Assembly: GCA_039908525.1 (NCBI GenBank)
Contig: JAMOAY010000010.1
Coordinates: forward strand, 1-64,000
Reading direction: 5' to 3'
Source: Magnetaquicoccus sp039908525
GTDB taxonomy: Bacteria > Pseudomonadota > Magnetococcia > Magnetococcales > Magnetaquicoccaceae
DNA length: 64,000 nt
Below are positions 1 to 9,400 of this stretch, in pieces. Numbering within the stretch: the first letter of the stretch is position 1; every line of letters starts with the position of its first letter. Both the position numbers and the translations under genes were made by a program. The notes under the pieces were generated by a model. That model was not told the origin of the DNA and did not search any database. It saw only the letters and a list, made by a program, of their open reading frames with translations.

Positions 1-77
1 GAACAATCCGAGTAGACTGTGTTTCAGCCTGACGGAAGATAGGGCAATGCGGGGACGCAACCTGAGCGCCGGTCAGG

Positions 78-140
78 GGCCGAAGCAGGGACTGGGTAGC
101 AATCAGCTTTTCAGTCCTGCTTTTCTACCCTGCTTTGGCC
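78..140 (+). terminator. Competing hairpins, terminator/attenuator-like
   Basis: The segment at 85-94 (GCAGGGACTG) can pair with CAGTCCTGC at 112-120 with one bulge, and this is followed directly by TTTT, like an intrinsic terminator. The overlapping segment at 78-90 (GGCCGAAGCAGGG) can instead pair with CCCTGCTTTGGCC at 128-140 with one mismatch, extended by GGGTAG (94-99) with CTACCC (125-130). The two structures exclude each other. It may simply be the terminator of a gene outside the window plus a REP-like repeat; attenuation is inference. Confidence 0.4.
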
Positions 141-164
141 TGGAAAGCGGAAAATCCCAGGGGT

Positions 165-183
165 ACGGGGACGGAGTCCCCGT
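165..183. repeat. Short GC-rich palindrome
   Basis: Perfect 8-bp arms ACGGGGAC and GTCCCCGT are separated by GGA. It lies upstream of the small repeat protein and is of the same style as the other GC-rich palindromes in the window. No T-run follows, so it does not look like a terminator. Confidence 0.5.
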
Positions 184-251
184 GATGGTGGAGGCAGTTT
201 GTTGCTAACGGAAACTGCCGAGAACTCCAAGTTCCGCTGAACCAACACAGG

Positions 252-590
252 ATGGGAGCCATCAGCGCGACCAGAGTTGAGATGAGCCAACATCTGATGA
301 ACATTCAGGAAGAGCACATCCATGCCCTTCCGACAGGCAGAGTGTCCCAGGGCAATGGCCAGATGGGAGCGTACCTGAGCGTGGCGCAGGTGAAGGCGCT
401 TGAGGCGACAGACTTGGCGGCGATCGGTGCGGCGGGTATCGCCAGCCTGAGCTCCCAGCAGGTCAATGTCTTGAACAAGGATCAGATGAGTGCGGCGGTC
501 AACGACCTCACGGCGTCCCAGATCGAGTGGATGACAGCCGCCCAGAAAAAGGTCCATGCATCCGTGGTGGGTGCCTTGGGTGCGTCGTAG
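252..590 (+). CDS. Small protein with LSxxQV-type repeats, function unknown
   Basis: The 112-residue product has no recognisable enzyme domain. Its C-terminal two thirds contain a degenerate repeat of the form L-[ST]-x-x-Q-[VI] recurring about every 23-28 residues (LSVAQVKAL, LSSQQVNVL, LTASQIEWM), separated by Ala-rich stretches. Such repeats occur in very large repetitive surface or adhesin proteins, so this could be a fragment or a small relative of one; that link is an inference from pattern. The start is uncertain because no strong ribosome-binding site precedes 252, and the internal ATG at 282 is an alternative. It is followed by a palindromic repeat cluster. Confidence 0.5.
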   Translation: MGAISATRVEMSQHLMNIQEEHIHALPTGRVSQGNGQMGAYLSVAQVKALEATDLAAIGAAGIASLSSQQVNVLNKDQMSAAVNDLTASQIEWMTAAQKKVHASVVGALGAS

Positions 591-616
591 ATAACCGGGG
601 GGCTGCCGGTGTTCCT

Positions 617-737
617 GTCTGGGGGAGACGGTGAACCGCCTCCCCCAGACCCCCTCCACCCTTCTTTTTTAATAGTTTTTAGTTATGACGGGTCCAGGAG
701 GATTATCCCCCTGGTGGAGCCGGGGGCAAAGCCCCCG
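617..737. repeat. REP-like cluster of three palindromes
   Basis: Three hairpins follow one another. At 617-650, 15-nt arms beginning GTCTGGGGGAG flank a TGAA loop with one mismatch. At 694-714, arms CCAGGAGGA and TCCCCCTGG pair with one mismatch. At 721-737, CGGGGGC and GCCCCCG flank AAA. The first core (CTGGGGGAG...CTCCCCCAG around TGAA) recurs at 19510-19539, so it is a dispersed element and not a private terminator. A T-run at 665-670 follows the first hairpin, so it may also stop transcription of the upstream small gene. Confidence 0.6.
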
Positions 738-767
738 TTGTGTGGCCCAGAGGTAATCAAATCCCCC

Positions 768-2291
768 TCATCGAACCTCCTTTCTGACGGGCCACACATG
801 GTGGACATCGTTGGTTCTATGTGCATAATCCAAATAACCGCTCCTGGGATCAACAAACCACGCGAATGCGGCATCCCCTGCGTACGGGGTGCCGGACCAG
901 TAACTGCGGCCCGGAACGACTGCAAAATTACCGCTCTTTTCCCACTCCATCAGACGGGACAGCTCCTCTTTGCCGGGCAGCCTCCAGGCACCGGCGGGGG
1001 AATCATCGGTCAGACCGCACTGGCCATGCGCCAAAGAGGCCACAACCGCTGAGGCCTCTTCCCAACTGCTCCTCTCAAAGCAGGCGTGTTTCAAACCCAC
1101 CAACCCGGAGCGCATGTCGGTTATCGTGCCGTCCTCGTTATCGATCAGCCAACCATAGCTCTTTTCCGTCCTGGGTGTGGCGTTCGCCTGGTGTGCCACC
1201 TGCTGGGGTTGCGGGGAGGCCTCGGTGGCCGTCGGGACAGGGCTGTTCTGGGCCAGACCGCTCTTGTACGCTTCATAGGCACGACGGATCTTTTGCCGGG
1301 CGGCCTCGATGCTGTCCATGCCCGGTGCAATCTGCTCCGCCCTGGCCAACAACTCCGTGGCCCTGCTCCACAATCGATCGTCCGCCGCCTTTCTTGCCAA
1401 CGCCACATACTGCTCGGCCAACAGGGTCAGCCCCTGTTTTGCCTCCGCATTGTCGGGATCCCGACTGAGCACCTCCCGGTGCTTCGCCTCCAGATCGGTC
1501 AGAAAGGCATACTCTTCGGGCTCTTTCGCTGCCGGTTCCAGGGGATCTTTTGTCTCCGGTTGTTTCAACGCCGCGCTGTCGTCCGCCGGGTTGCCGGCCT
1601 CTTCCATTTTCTGCACCTCTTCCGTGCTGCCGGTGATATGCAACAGGTTCAGCAGTTGGGGAGCATACAGGACGGACAGCAGGCCAAGCGTCACCACCAA
1701 AATGACCCCGGCGATGGCGAACGCCAGGCGCTGCATTCCCTCGGCGCGAAACCGGTACGGTGCGGTGACCACCTGTTGACGGATGGAGGGGGAACTGGTG
1801 AATGCCTTCAGACGTTCCACCAGTTTCTGGAACTCCTCTGCGGGCATGGGGCCAAGGTCGACCACCCGGGCGATGGATTTGCCATGGGTGATGAACAGGT
1901 GACATCTTTTGAAAAAGATCAGTACCGACAGCCTTTTGCCATGTACGGTGGTATTGTGCCAGGGAATGCGCTGCTGGATTGGACTGCCACTGGGGGACCA
2001 AAAAACAGAACCAAGGATCTCCAGATCAATCTGTTCCTTGAAAAAGCGCAGCGTCACCTCGTCCTTGCAGCCAAACAGAGGACCCACCATGGTGCCGTAC
2101 CGGTAGAGGAACAGGAACAGGCGCACGAACAGGATGGCCAACTGGAACAGCTTGACCACAATCAGGGAGGAGAGGCCGGTGTTTTCCGACATTCTCTGCA
2201 AAAACGCACGCTCATACTGCTCCACCCTGTGATAAACATCCCGAACCAAGTGGCCATGCAGTTCGATGATGGGTGCACCGGATTTGCTCAT
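768..2291 (-). CDS. Two-TM membrane protein with C-terminal DUF1566 (Lcl-like) domain
   Basis: A protein of 507 residues. Hydrophobic segments lie at about residues 43-66 and 189-214. An Ala/Glu-rich, probably helical region with TPR-like character follows at about 230-350. The C-terminus from about residue 385 has the DUF1566/Lcl signature: a DNEDGTITDMRSGL-type opening, then WRLPGKEELSRL, a YWSGT motif and a terminal VWPVRK. In this family the domain is a presumed extracytoplasmic C-type-lectin-like or ligand-binding module; the role here is unknown. The start at 2291 is chosen because the ATG follows AGGATCGCC-type spacing and the 97 upstream in-frame residues look non-coding (Arg/Pro/Cys-rich). 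Nothing nearby suggests an operon. Confidence 0.75.
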   Translation of the reverse strand: MSKSGAPIIELHGHLVRDVYHRVEQYERAFLQRMSENTGLSSLIVVKLFQLAILFVRLFLFLYRYGTMVGPLFGCKDEVTLRFFKEQIDLEILGSVFWSPSGSPIQQRIPWHNTTVHGKRLSVLIFFKRCHLFITHGKSIARVVDLGPMPAEEFQKLVERLKAFTSSPSIRQQVVTAPYRFRAEGMQRLAFAIAGVILVVTLGLLSVLYAPQLLNLLHITGSTEEVQKMEEAGNPADDSAALKQPETKDPLEPAAKEPEEYAFLTDLEAKHREVLSRDPDNAEAKQGLTLLAEQYVALARKAADDRLWSRATELLARAEQIAPGMDSIEAARQKIRRAYEAYKSGLAQNSPVPTATEASPQPQQVAHQANATPRTEKSYGWLIDNEDGTITDMRSGLVGLKHACFERSSWEEASAVVASLAHGQCGLTDDSPAGAWRLPGKEELSRLMEWEKSGNFAVVPGRSYWSGTPYAGDAAFAWFVDPRSGYLDYAHRTNDVHHVWPVRKEVR

Positions 2292-2619
2292 GGGGCGATC
2301 CTGTCGCTGGTGACAACCGGTTGTCGGTGGAAAAACGACGCCCAGGCAAACAGGCCTGAGGCAAACCGGGAGTGATTCTGCCAGCATTGCCTGACATTGT
2401 AAATGGCGAACCCACCGTTGCCGAGCACATTGTCCGCTGCGCGCACGGCCTGCAGGAACAGCATATCCATGCCCCTGGCCGGTCGGGGGATTGCCAGACG
2501 TGATTGCTTTCATACGGGCAGACGTGGTACCGTCGTGCGCTTCTGGTCGCCTCTTCCCATCCTGAACAGGGCGAGGTGGCACGATCGGTCGGCTGGGCTG
2601 TTACTGGGGTACCAAGCAG
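2292..2619. other. Intergenic region between divergent genes
   Basis: About 330 bp separate the DUF1566 membrane protein (-) from the phosphoesterase (+), so both promoters should lie here. I see no clear sigma-70 hexamer pair, operator palindrome or RNA structure. Open frames crossing it are Arg/Pro/Cys-rich and look non-coding. Confidence 0.4.
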
Positions 2620-3108
2620 ATGAAAATGGGTATTGTTTCCGATTCACACGATCATATGGACAACCTGCACAGGGTGGCCATGGCCTTCCGGCAGCGTGGG
2701 GTGGCGATGGTTTTGCATGCCGGAGATTGTGTCAGTCCACCCTCTGTCCACTGTCTGGCGGAGTGGAAACTGTACGGTGTCTGCGGCAACAACGACGGCG
2801 AACGGGTGGGGTTGACACGGGCATTTGCAGAGACAGGCGGTCAGTTGGCGCATGAAGTGCTGGAAATGGATGTGCCGACCGGCAAGCTGGCCGTTTATCA
2901 CGGCGATGTGGTGGCCATATTGAACGCCCTGATTCGCTGTCAAACCTACAGCCTGGTGGTGACCGGTCATACCCACCGGTTTATGGACCGATGGGAGGGC
3001 AAAACCCGCATCCTGAATCCCGGCACGGCCCACGGTTTCCGTGCCGACGCCTCGGTGATGGTGTACGACACGCAGACAGCCCAGGTGGAGCGCATCACGC
3101 TGCCATGA
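2620..3108 (+). CDS. YfcE/MJ0936-type metallophosphoesterase
   Basis: The 162-residue product is a calcineurin-like phosphoesterase of the small YfcE/MJ0936 class, which hydrolyses phosphodiesters with a two-metal centre in the cytoplasm. The metal ligands are visible in order: SDSHDH at residues 7-12, GDC, GNND, then GHTHR near the C-terminus. Length is typical for the class. Its stop codon overlaps the start of the downstream GGDEF-EAL gene (ATGA), so the two are probably translated together. The substrate cannot be read from sequence. An alternative start lies two codons downstream; no strong Shine-Dalgarno sequence discriminates. Confidence 0.85.
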   Translation: MKMGIVSDSHDHMDNLHRVAMAFRQRGVAMVLHAGDCVSPPSVHCLAEWKLYGVCGNNDGERVGLTRAFAETGGQLAHEVLEMDVPTGKLAVYHGDVVAILNALIRCQTYSLVVTGHTHRFMDRWEGKTRILNPGTAHGFRADASVMVYDTQTAQVERITLP

Positions 3109-5186
3109 AAAAAACTCCTGTGCTGTTTGTGGTGGATGATGACGCTGTCACGCGATTGATGCTGAGTCGCTTCCTGGAGAAATGCGGTTATGCCGTCATC
3201 GGCCTGGCCAATGGGGCAGAGGCGGTGGCTGCCTTCGACACGGCCTCCCCGGACATCGTTCTGATGGATGCCAACATGCCGGTCATGAACGGTTTTGATG
3301 CCTGTGCCGAGTTGAAACAGCGTCCGGGGGCCAGACATGTGCCGGTGCTGATGATCACCGGCCTCAACGATGACGAATCGGTGGACCGGGCCTATGCGGT
3401 GGGTGCGACCGATTTTATCACCAAACCGGTACACTGGGCCATTCTCCGCAACCGGGTCGGCTACCTGCTCAAGGACCTGGAAGTGGAACGGCAGCTTCAT
3501 CTGGCCTCTCGGGTATTCGATAACACCAGCGAAGGAATCGTTGTCACCGATCCCGAGGCAAGGGTTCAATCCGTCAATCCGGCATTTGTTCGCATTACCG
3601 GCTATTCGGAAGGGGATGTGCTGGGTCACAGCGTCAACCTGATTCGTTCCGATCGTCATGACACAACCTTCTACCAGAAGCTCTGGCAGACACTGACCGA
3701 AACGGGATACTGGCAGGGGGAGTTCTGGAGTCGGCGCAAGGATGGACAGACCTATCCACAGTGGTTGACGATCAGCGCCGTTCGGGATCCCATCGGGAGC
3801 ATTCAGAACTATATCGGGGTTTTTTCCGACCTGACCGCCTTGAAAGAGTCGGAAGAGAGCCTGCTCCACCTGTTGGGCCACGACACACTCACCGATCTTC
3901 CCAATCGCCATCTGTTCCAGGAACGACTCTCCTTTGCGCTCGACAACACGGTATCCAGGGAGGGAATGGTCGCCATTTTGTTGTTGGACCTGGACCGCTT
4001 CAAGGTGATCAACGACAGCATGGGGCATGATGTCGGTGACCGCCTGCTGGTTCTGGCGGGAGAGCGACTGACCCATCTGCTGAACTCTGAACAACCGCTG
4101 CTGGGCACCTGTGTGTTGGGGCGTCTGGGAGGAGACGAGTTCGGCATCATTCTGCCCAAACTCTCCCATGCACAGGACGCAACCCAGTTGGCCAAAAGGA
4201 TTCTGGATGGGTTTGCAAGGCCTTTCATGATCGACTCCATGGAATATTTCCTGGGTGTCAGCATCGGCATCGGCATCTCCCCCCTGGATGGCAAAGATGT
4301 TAAAACCTTAATGAAAAACACGGATGTTGCCCTGTACCACGCCAAGGAGCAGGGACGGCACAATTTCCAGTTTTATCGCCATGCTCTGAACACCTTTTCC
4401 ATGGAGCGCATGGTACTGGAGGGAGAGTTGCGCAACGCACTGGATCGTGGCGAGTTTGTCATGTACTACCAACCACAGATGGATGCCAGCACGGGTCGGT
4501 TGGCGGGTGCAGAGGCCTTGATTCGCTGGGCACACCCGCAGAAAGGCATGGTGGCGCCAGGAGCCTTTATTCCCCTGGCCGAGGAGATCGGTTTGATCGT
4601 TCCCATGGGCGTGTGGGCCATGGAGACGGTGTGCCGACAGGCCCAATCCTGGTGGGAGACCGGCTTGCCTCCACTGCGCGTGGCGGTCAACGTATCGGGG
4701 GTACACTTCAAGCAGCCCGACTTCATCGATACGGTGATTTCCGTCTTGCACCGCTCTGGCCTGGAGGCCCACTGGCTGGAGTTGGAGTTGACCGAGAGCA
4801 TCGCCATGGGCGATGTGGAGACCACCCACGCCAAACTGAACAGGCTGTCTGACGCACAGATTCAACTGGCCATCGACGATTTTGGCACCGGTTTTTCGTC
4901 GCTCAGTTATCTCAAGAGGTTTCCCATCGATACCTTGAAAATCGACCAGTCCTTTGTCCGCAACTGCACCCAGGACGCAGACGATGCGGCGATCATCCGC
5001 GCCTTCATCCAACTGGCCCACAGTCTGAGTTTGACGGTCATTGCGGAAGGGGTGGAAACCGAAGAGCAACTGCGCTTTTTGCGATCAGAGCACTGCGATG
5101 AGGTACAGGGATATCTCTACAGTCGTCCCCTTCCGGAGGCCAGTTTCGTTGAATTCATGAAAAGGAACACCCAGCAGCCAGGCTAG
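3105..5186 (+). CDS. Response regulator REC-PAS-GGDEF-EAL, c-di-GMP synthesis/degradation
   Basis: The product is 693 residues. REC occupies about 5-120 with phospho-acceptor Asp55 (IVLMDANMP). PAS lies at about 135-245, GGDEF at 255-425 and EAL at 435-685. The cyclase motif RLGGDEF is intact, but the RxxD product-inhibition site upstream of it is absent. The phosphodiesterase motifs EALIRW, ELTES and IDDFGTGFSS are intact, so both activities are chemically possible. Family knowledge says one often dominates, switched by phosphorylation or the PAS ligand. No signal peptide or membrane segment is seen, so it is cytoplasmic. The start overlaps the phosphoesterase stop by ATGA, and its partner kinase is not adjacent. 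Confidence 0.92.
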   Translation: MKKTPVLFVVDDDAVTRLMLSRFLEKCGYAVIGLANGAEAVAAFDTASPDIVLMDANMPVMNGFDACAELKQRPGARHVPVLMITGLNDDESVDRAYAVGATDFITKPVHWAILRNRVGYLLKDLEVERQLHLASRVFDNTSEGIVVTDPEARVQSVNPAFVRITGYSEGDVLGHSVNLIRSDRHDTTFYQKLWQTLTETGYWQGEFWSRRKDGQTYPQWLTISAVRDPIGSIQNYIGVFSDLTALKESEESLLHLLGHDTLTDLPNRHLFQERLSFALDNTVSREGMVAILLLDLDRFKVINDSMGHDVGDRLLVLAGERLTHLLNSEQPLLGTCVLGRLGGDEFGIILPKLSHAQDATQLAKRILDGFARPFMIDSMEYFLGVSIGIGISPLDGKDVKTLMKNTDVALYHAKEQGRHNFQFYRHALNTFSMERMVLEGELRNALDRGEFVMYYQPQMDASTGRLAGAEALIRWAHPQKGMVAPGAFIPLAEEIGLIVPMGVWAMETVCRQAQSWWETGLPPLRVAVNVSGVHFKQPDFIDTVISVLHRSGLEAHWLELELTESIAMGDVETTHAKLNRLSDAQIQLAIDDFGTGFSSLSYLKRFPIDTLKIDQSFVRNCTQDADDAAIIRAFIQLAHSLSLTVIAEGVETEEQLRFLRSEHCDEVQGYLYSRPLPEASFVEFMKRNTQQPG

Positions 5187-5202
5187 CTGGCCATATCGGC
5201 CT

Positions 5203-5230
5203 GGCGCTCCCCAACAGGCAGGGGGGCGCC
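5203..5230. terminator. Strong hairpin between convergent genes
   Basis: Ten-base arms GGCGCTCCCC (5203-5212) and GGGGGGCGCC (5221-5230) pair with one G-U wobble across an 8-nt loop. It lies just after the GGDEF-EAL stop and just before the cheX stop on the other strand. There is no T-run on either side, so it may be an RNA 3' end stabiliser and not a classical intrinsic terminator. Confidence 0.4.
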
Positions 5231-5244
5231 CATTCCGCACCGAT

Positions 5245-5745
5245 CTACCGGGGCCAAAAGAAAAATTCCACGTAAAAAGAGCCCATACTGCACTTGAAAT
5301 ACTGTTTGATGCTGTCGAAGTCGGTCTTGTACTGCATATGATAATCCGATCCGGAGATGATGGTGGGTGGTGTGAGATGGATATCACCGAAACGATTTGC
5401 CAACCTTGTCTGGAGTCCACCGGCGATCATGTTGCCCAACTCACCAAAACCATCCCCGGCCTCCCCGATGATCGTCTCGTAGGTCTCCCCCGCGAAAGCG
5501 GTTGCCGACGCCAGGGCCAACTGCAAGGGAGACGCCAAATGCACACCCCCATGAATGCCCCCTGAGAAATTGATCACCACGGTCACCTCTGTGGCCGGGG
5601 GTCGGTATATGTCCGCGTCCCGTTTGGTCACCATGGGACCGGGAGTGACATCCACGGACAGAAAGGTGCGAAAGACATCCTGGACCGAGTCCTTGATCAA
5701 GCTGGCGATCTCTTTTTTGACCGACGCACTGGACAAATCCTCCAT
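5245..5745 (-). CDS. cheX: CheX-type chemotaxis phosphatase domain protein
   Basis: The 166-residue product matches the CheC/CheX family, which dephosphorylates CheY-type response regulators. The single helix motif E-x2-N is visible as GELGNMIAGG (Glu102, Asn105), preceded by an E-x-GDG segment. A single copy of the motif is the CheX pattern; CheC has two. The mid-protein INFSGGIHGGVHL strand region is also typical. It is cytoplasmic, with no signal or membrane segment. It is convergent with the REC-PAS-GGDEF-EAL gene, whose receiver domain is one conceivable substrate; that pairing is only positional inference. Start 5745 has AGGGGAA about 10 nt upstream. Confidence 0.8.
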   Translation of the reverse strand: MEDLSSASVKKEIASLIKDSVQDVFRTFLSVDVTPGPMVTKRDADIYRPPATEVTVVINFSGGIHGGVHLASPLQLALASATAFAGETYETIIGEAGDGFGELGNMIAGGLQTRLANRFGDIHLTPPTIISGSDYHMQYKTDFDSIKQYFKCSMGSFYVEFFFWPR

Positions 5746-6104
5746 GTTACTTGGTTCCCCTGCGCAGATAGATGGTACCCCTCTGTTCGACCGAAGGGAA
5801 TGGTGTCAGCTATAACCGAAGCGGGGGCAATCGTCAAGCTTCGGAACTGTGGCATGGATAAAAAAAATCTAATGATCAATTAAGGAAAGCCATTATGAAA
5901 CCTGCGCCATGCACGGCCTGTTTGCCTATCGTGCACCGCCATGCTCTGTTGACGAATCACCCATACCATTGCGGTGTTTGGAAGAAACTGCGGAACCACC
6001 AATTGACGCGCCATGCATGATGTCCTACCATGTGCCATTGTTTGGGTCTCCTCGAAAGGGTGGAGGCCACAGGATTCTTTTCTCAGCAACAGGAGACTCG
6101 ATGA
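5746..6104. other. Intergenic region between divergent cheX and lipoprotein genes
   Basis: About 360 bp with an A/T-rich patch around 5858-5882 (an A-run then CTAATGATCAATTAAGG). No confident -35/-10 pair or operator could be assigned. Small open frames in it have no coding character. Confidence 0.35.
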
Positions 6105-6344
6105 ATGTCCAGGATGGTAATCGTGGCGCTGCTCGCCGGTCTATTGGGGCTGTTGGGCGGTTGTGCCTCCCAACAGAAAGCTGAACCCGTCATGTCAGAA
6201 GAGTTGTCCCGATCGGAAACGGAGCGCAGGGCTGCAGAGGCCGCCACCCGCAAGGCGAAGGCAGAGGCCGAAGCAGCACGTCGGGAAGCCGCAAAATCCA
6301 GGGAGGAGGCAGCCCGCGCGAGAAAGTTCCTGCGCAGTATGTGA
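6105..6344 (+). CDS. Small alanine-rich coiled-coil lipoprotein
   Basis: The 79-residue product has a signal peptide ending in a lipobox LGGC with the acylated Cys at residue 20. A continuous charged Ala/Glu/Arg/Lys helix with heptad character (about 30-75) follows. It should be anchored to the inner or outer membrane facing the periplasm, in the style of Lpp-like or alanine-zipper lipoproteins, although it lacks a C-terminal Lys typical of murein-linked Lpp. The sequence AGGAG lies about 10 nt upstream. It precedes the hybrid kinase by 65 bp on the same strand and may be cotranscribed, but a functional link is not shown. Confidence 0.75.
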   Translation: MSRMVIVALLAGLLGLLGGCASQQKAEPVMSEELSRSETERRAAEAATRKAKAEAEAARREAAKSREEAARARKFLRSM

Positions 6345-6409
6345 CCGGCTGCTTCAGACGATGATCAAGACCCGATTTGACCACTGACAAGGGATGTTTC
6401 GGTTTGCCC

Positions 6410-9400
6410 ATGCGGTTCTCCAATCCCAGACTTTTTGTTCTGATTCTGGTGATGCCCGGCATTTTATGGATCGGCGTACTGGCGGCTGGTCTGCACGGGT
6501 TGGTGACCATGCGTGCGAATCAGGAAGAGGCGCGTCAGGATCGTGAAAAACTGCATCAGGGCGTCCAGGCCATGAGTCTGGTGCGCTCTGCCCAGGTCTC
6601 TCATCAGCTGCAGGTTCACGCCTGGAAAAACCTGCTTCTCCGCGGCAAAGACATGGAAAAACGGGCAACCTACCTCCAGCAATTTGCAACGGAAGAGCGC
6701 TTAGTGGAGGCCTTCCTGGAGCAGTTATCCCGGCTGTTTCGACAACAGGACGTGGGCGCTCCGGCCCTGCAACGTGTGGATGAACTGCTGGAACAGCACC
6801 GTGCATTGGGGGTGCGTTACCAGACTGCATTGCAGGTTCTGACCGCCCAGGAGGGACATGCTGTCGATGCTGCCGATGCCTCTGCGCTGGGCGCGGATCG
6901 CACGGTCAGGGAGCACCTGGGTCAACTCTCCACCGTGGTGAGCGATCATGTGCAACACCTGGTCGACCAGGCGGGCGAACGGGACGCGACTCAACTGGCC
7001 CGGGAATCGGCCGAGGTGGGTTGGGGGTTGGCCATCCTGGGCCTGGTCGTGCTGCCTCTTGCCTTTGTCGCGGTCCGTTATCGGGTCATCCAGCCCATCA
7101 CGCAGATGACCGGGGCCATTGAACAGGTGGCGCGTGGCAATTTCAAACAGCGTGTTCCCCCCCAGAGGGTTGCAGAACTCAACCGCATGGCGGATTCGTT
7201 CAATCGCATGGCGGAGGAGTTGGATGCACTCTATTCCGGGCTGCAGCATGAGCGGGACACGTTGACCGTGATCATTGTCGCCGTTCAGGAGGGCATCGTG
7301 GTCACCGACCGGCAGAACACCGTGACACTGGTCAACCCGGCTGCCGAAACACTGTTGAACAAAAGTGCAGGACGGATCAAACAGGATGGCTTTTTGCAAC
7401 TGCTGGATGATTCGGATTATTTGCGGGCCCATCTGGAACGGACCGGTCAGGATCTGCCCAATACCGTGTTGTACAACGACCGTTTGTTGAACGTTTATGC
7501 CAACGCCATCCACGCCCCCGATGGCTCTCTGATCGGCTCGGCGGCCATTGTGCGGGATGTGACCGAAGAGAAGCGCTTGGAACAGATGAAAAGCAATTTT
7601 CTGGCCAATATGAGTCATGAGATTCGCACACCCATGAATGCCATTATCGGCATGAGCCATCTGGCGTTGCGCACCAACCTGGACAGGAAACAGGCCGATT
7701 ATCTGCATAAAATTCAGACGGCGGCGCAGTCTTTGCTGGGCATCATCAACGATATTCTCGATTTTTCCAAGATTGAGGCGGGCCGCCTGACCATGGAATC
7801 CGTGGATTTTCAGTTGGATGAAGTTTTTGACCATCTGGCCACCATGATCGGTCCCATGGCAGACAGCAAGGGGTTGGAGCTGCTGTTTTCTCGCAATGAG
7901 CAGGTGCCCAACCATCTGATTGGCGACCCCATGCGCCTGGGTCAGGTACTGGTCAACCTAGCCAGCAATGCTGTCAAATTCAGCGAAGGGGGAGAGGTTG
8001 TTGTTTATTGTCTCCTGGAACGGGCGGAGAATGAGCGGGTCCAATTGCGCTTCACCATCCAGGATGCCGGCATCGGGATGACGGAACAGCAGATGGGCCG
8101 ACTGTTCCAGCCTTTTTCCCAGGCCGACGGTTCAACCAGTCGCAAGTATGGCGGCACCGGCCTGGGGTTGTCGATCTGCAAACAGCTGGTCACCATGATG
8201 GGGGGTGAGATCGGTGTCACCAGCCAACAGGGGATTGGCAGTCGCTTCAGTTTTACGGCATGGTTTGGCCTGCAGGAGACAGCCGGGCGCTCCCTGCTGG
8301 CCTCCGACCTGAATGGCATGCGGGTTCTGGTGGTAGACGACAATAAGAGTGCTCGGGATTTGTTGCACGAGATGCTGGCCTCCTTTTTGTTTGATTGTCA
8401 GACGGTTGTTTCCGGAGAAACTGCCCTGGAGGCCGTGCAACAGGCCGAGCAGAGTGCCAGACCGTACCAGATCGTGGTGATGGATTGGAAAATGCCTGGT
8501 GGCATGGATGGCCTGGAGGCCGCCCGCCGCATCAAACAGCACCCAGCCATTCTCCACCCGCCCCGCATCATCCTGATCACCGCTTTCAGTCGTGCCGAAC
8601 TGATCCAGGAGAGTGACCGGGATTTTCTGGATGGGTTTGTCGCCAAACCGGTCCACCCTTCCAATCTGTTTTCCGCCCTGATGGCAGCTCTTGGCCAGGA
8701 GAAGACACATGGCAAAAAAATCAGAAAACAGGATGCCCTGCGCGATGTGGATGCCATCAAGGGCATGCTGGGGGCCAAGGTGCTCCTGGCCGATGACAAC
8801 AAGATCAACCAGCAGGTGGCGGTGGAGTTGTTGGAGAGCAACGGGCTCGTGGTGACGGTGGTCCATAATGGCCGGCAGGCGGTGGAAGCGGTGCAGAGGG
8901 AGGGATTTGATATTGTTCTGCTGGATATCCAGATGCCCGAGATGAACGGGTTCGAGGCCGTCGCCGCCATTCGGCGGGATCCGCTGTTCCAGGATCTCCC
9001 GGTACTCGCCATGACGGCCCATGCCATGAGCGGAGACCGGGAGAAATCCCTGGCGGCCGGCATGAACGACCACATCACCAAACCCATTGATCCGGACAGG
9101 CTTTTTGAAACCCTGGCCAGGTGGATTCCGGCCCGGGAGAGAACCCCACCAACCGCCAGACTGAACCGACAGGAAGAAGGGAGCGGCGCAGGAGAGTTGC
9201 CAGACCAGCTGCCCGGTATCGATCTGGCGAGCGGCCTGAAACGGGTCGCCGGGAACCGCAAACTGTTTGCCAGACTGCTCAAGGAGTTTCACCAGGACTA
9301 CCAGGGGGGGGTGGAACGGATCAGAGCGGCGATCGAACAGGGCAACCGGGAACAGACATTGGGACTGCTGCACGCCATGAAAGGGGTTGCAGCCTCCCTG

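Larger units (their letters stand above)
1..251. other. Non-coding left edge with nested hairpins
   Basis: I see no convincing gene here. The frame open at base 1 stops at bases 13-15, so these bases could be the last codons of a gene lying outside the window. The rest holds several inverted repeats: two overlapping, mutually exclusive hairpins at 78-140 and a short palindrome at 165-183 (ACGGGGAC, loop GGA, GTCCCCGT). These are described separately. Confidence 0.4.

Noticed and set aside
1086..2375. A 429-codon plus-strand open frame
   Set aside because: It is antisense to the DUF1566 membrane protein, which has clear domains and a placed ribosome-binding site; the plus frame has no domain.
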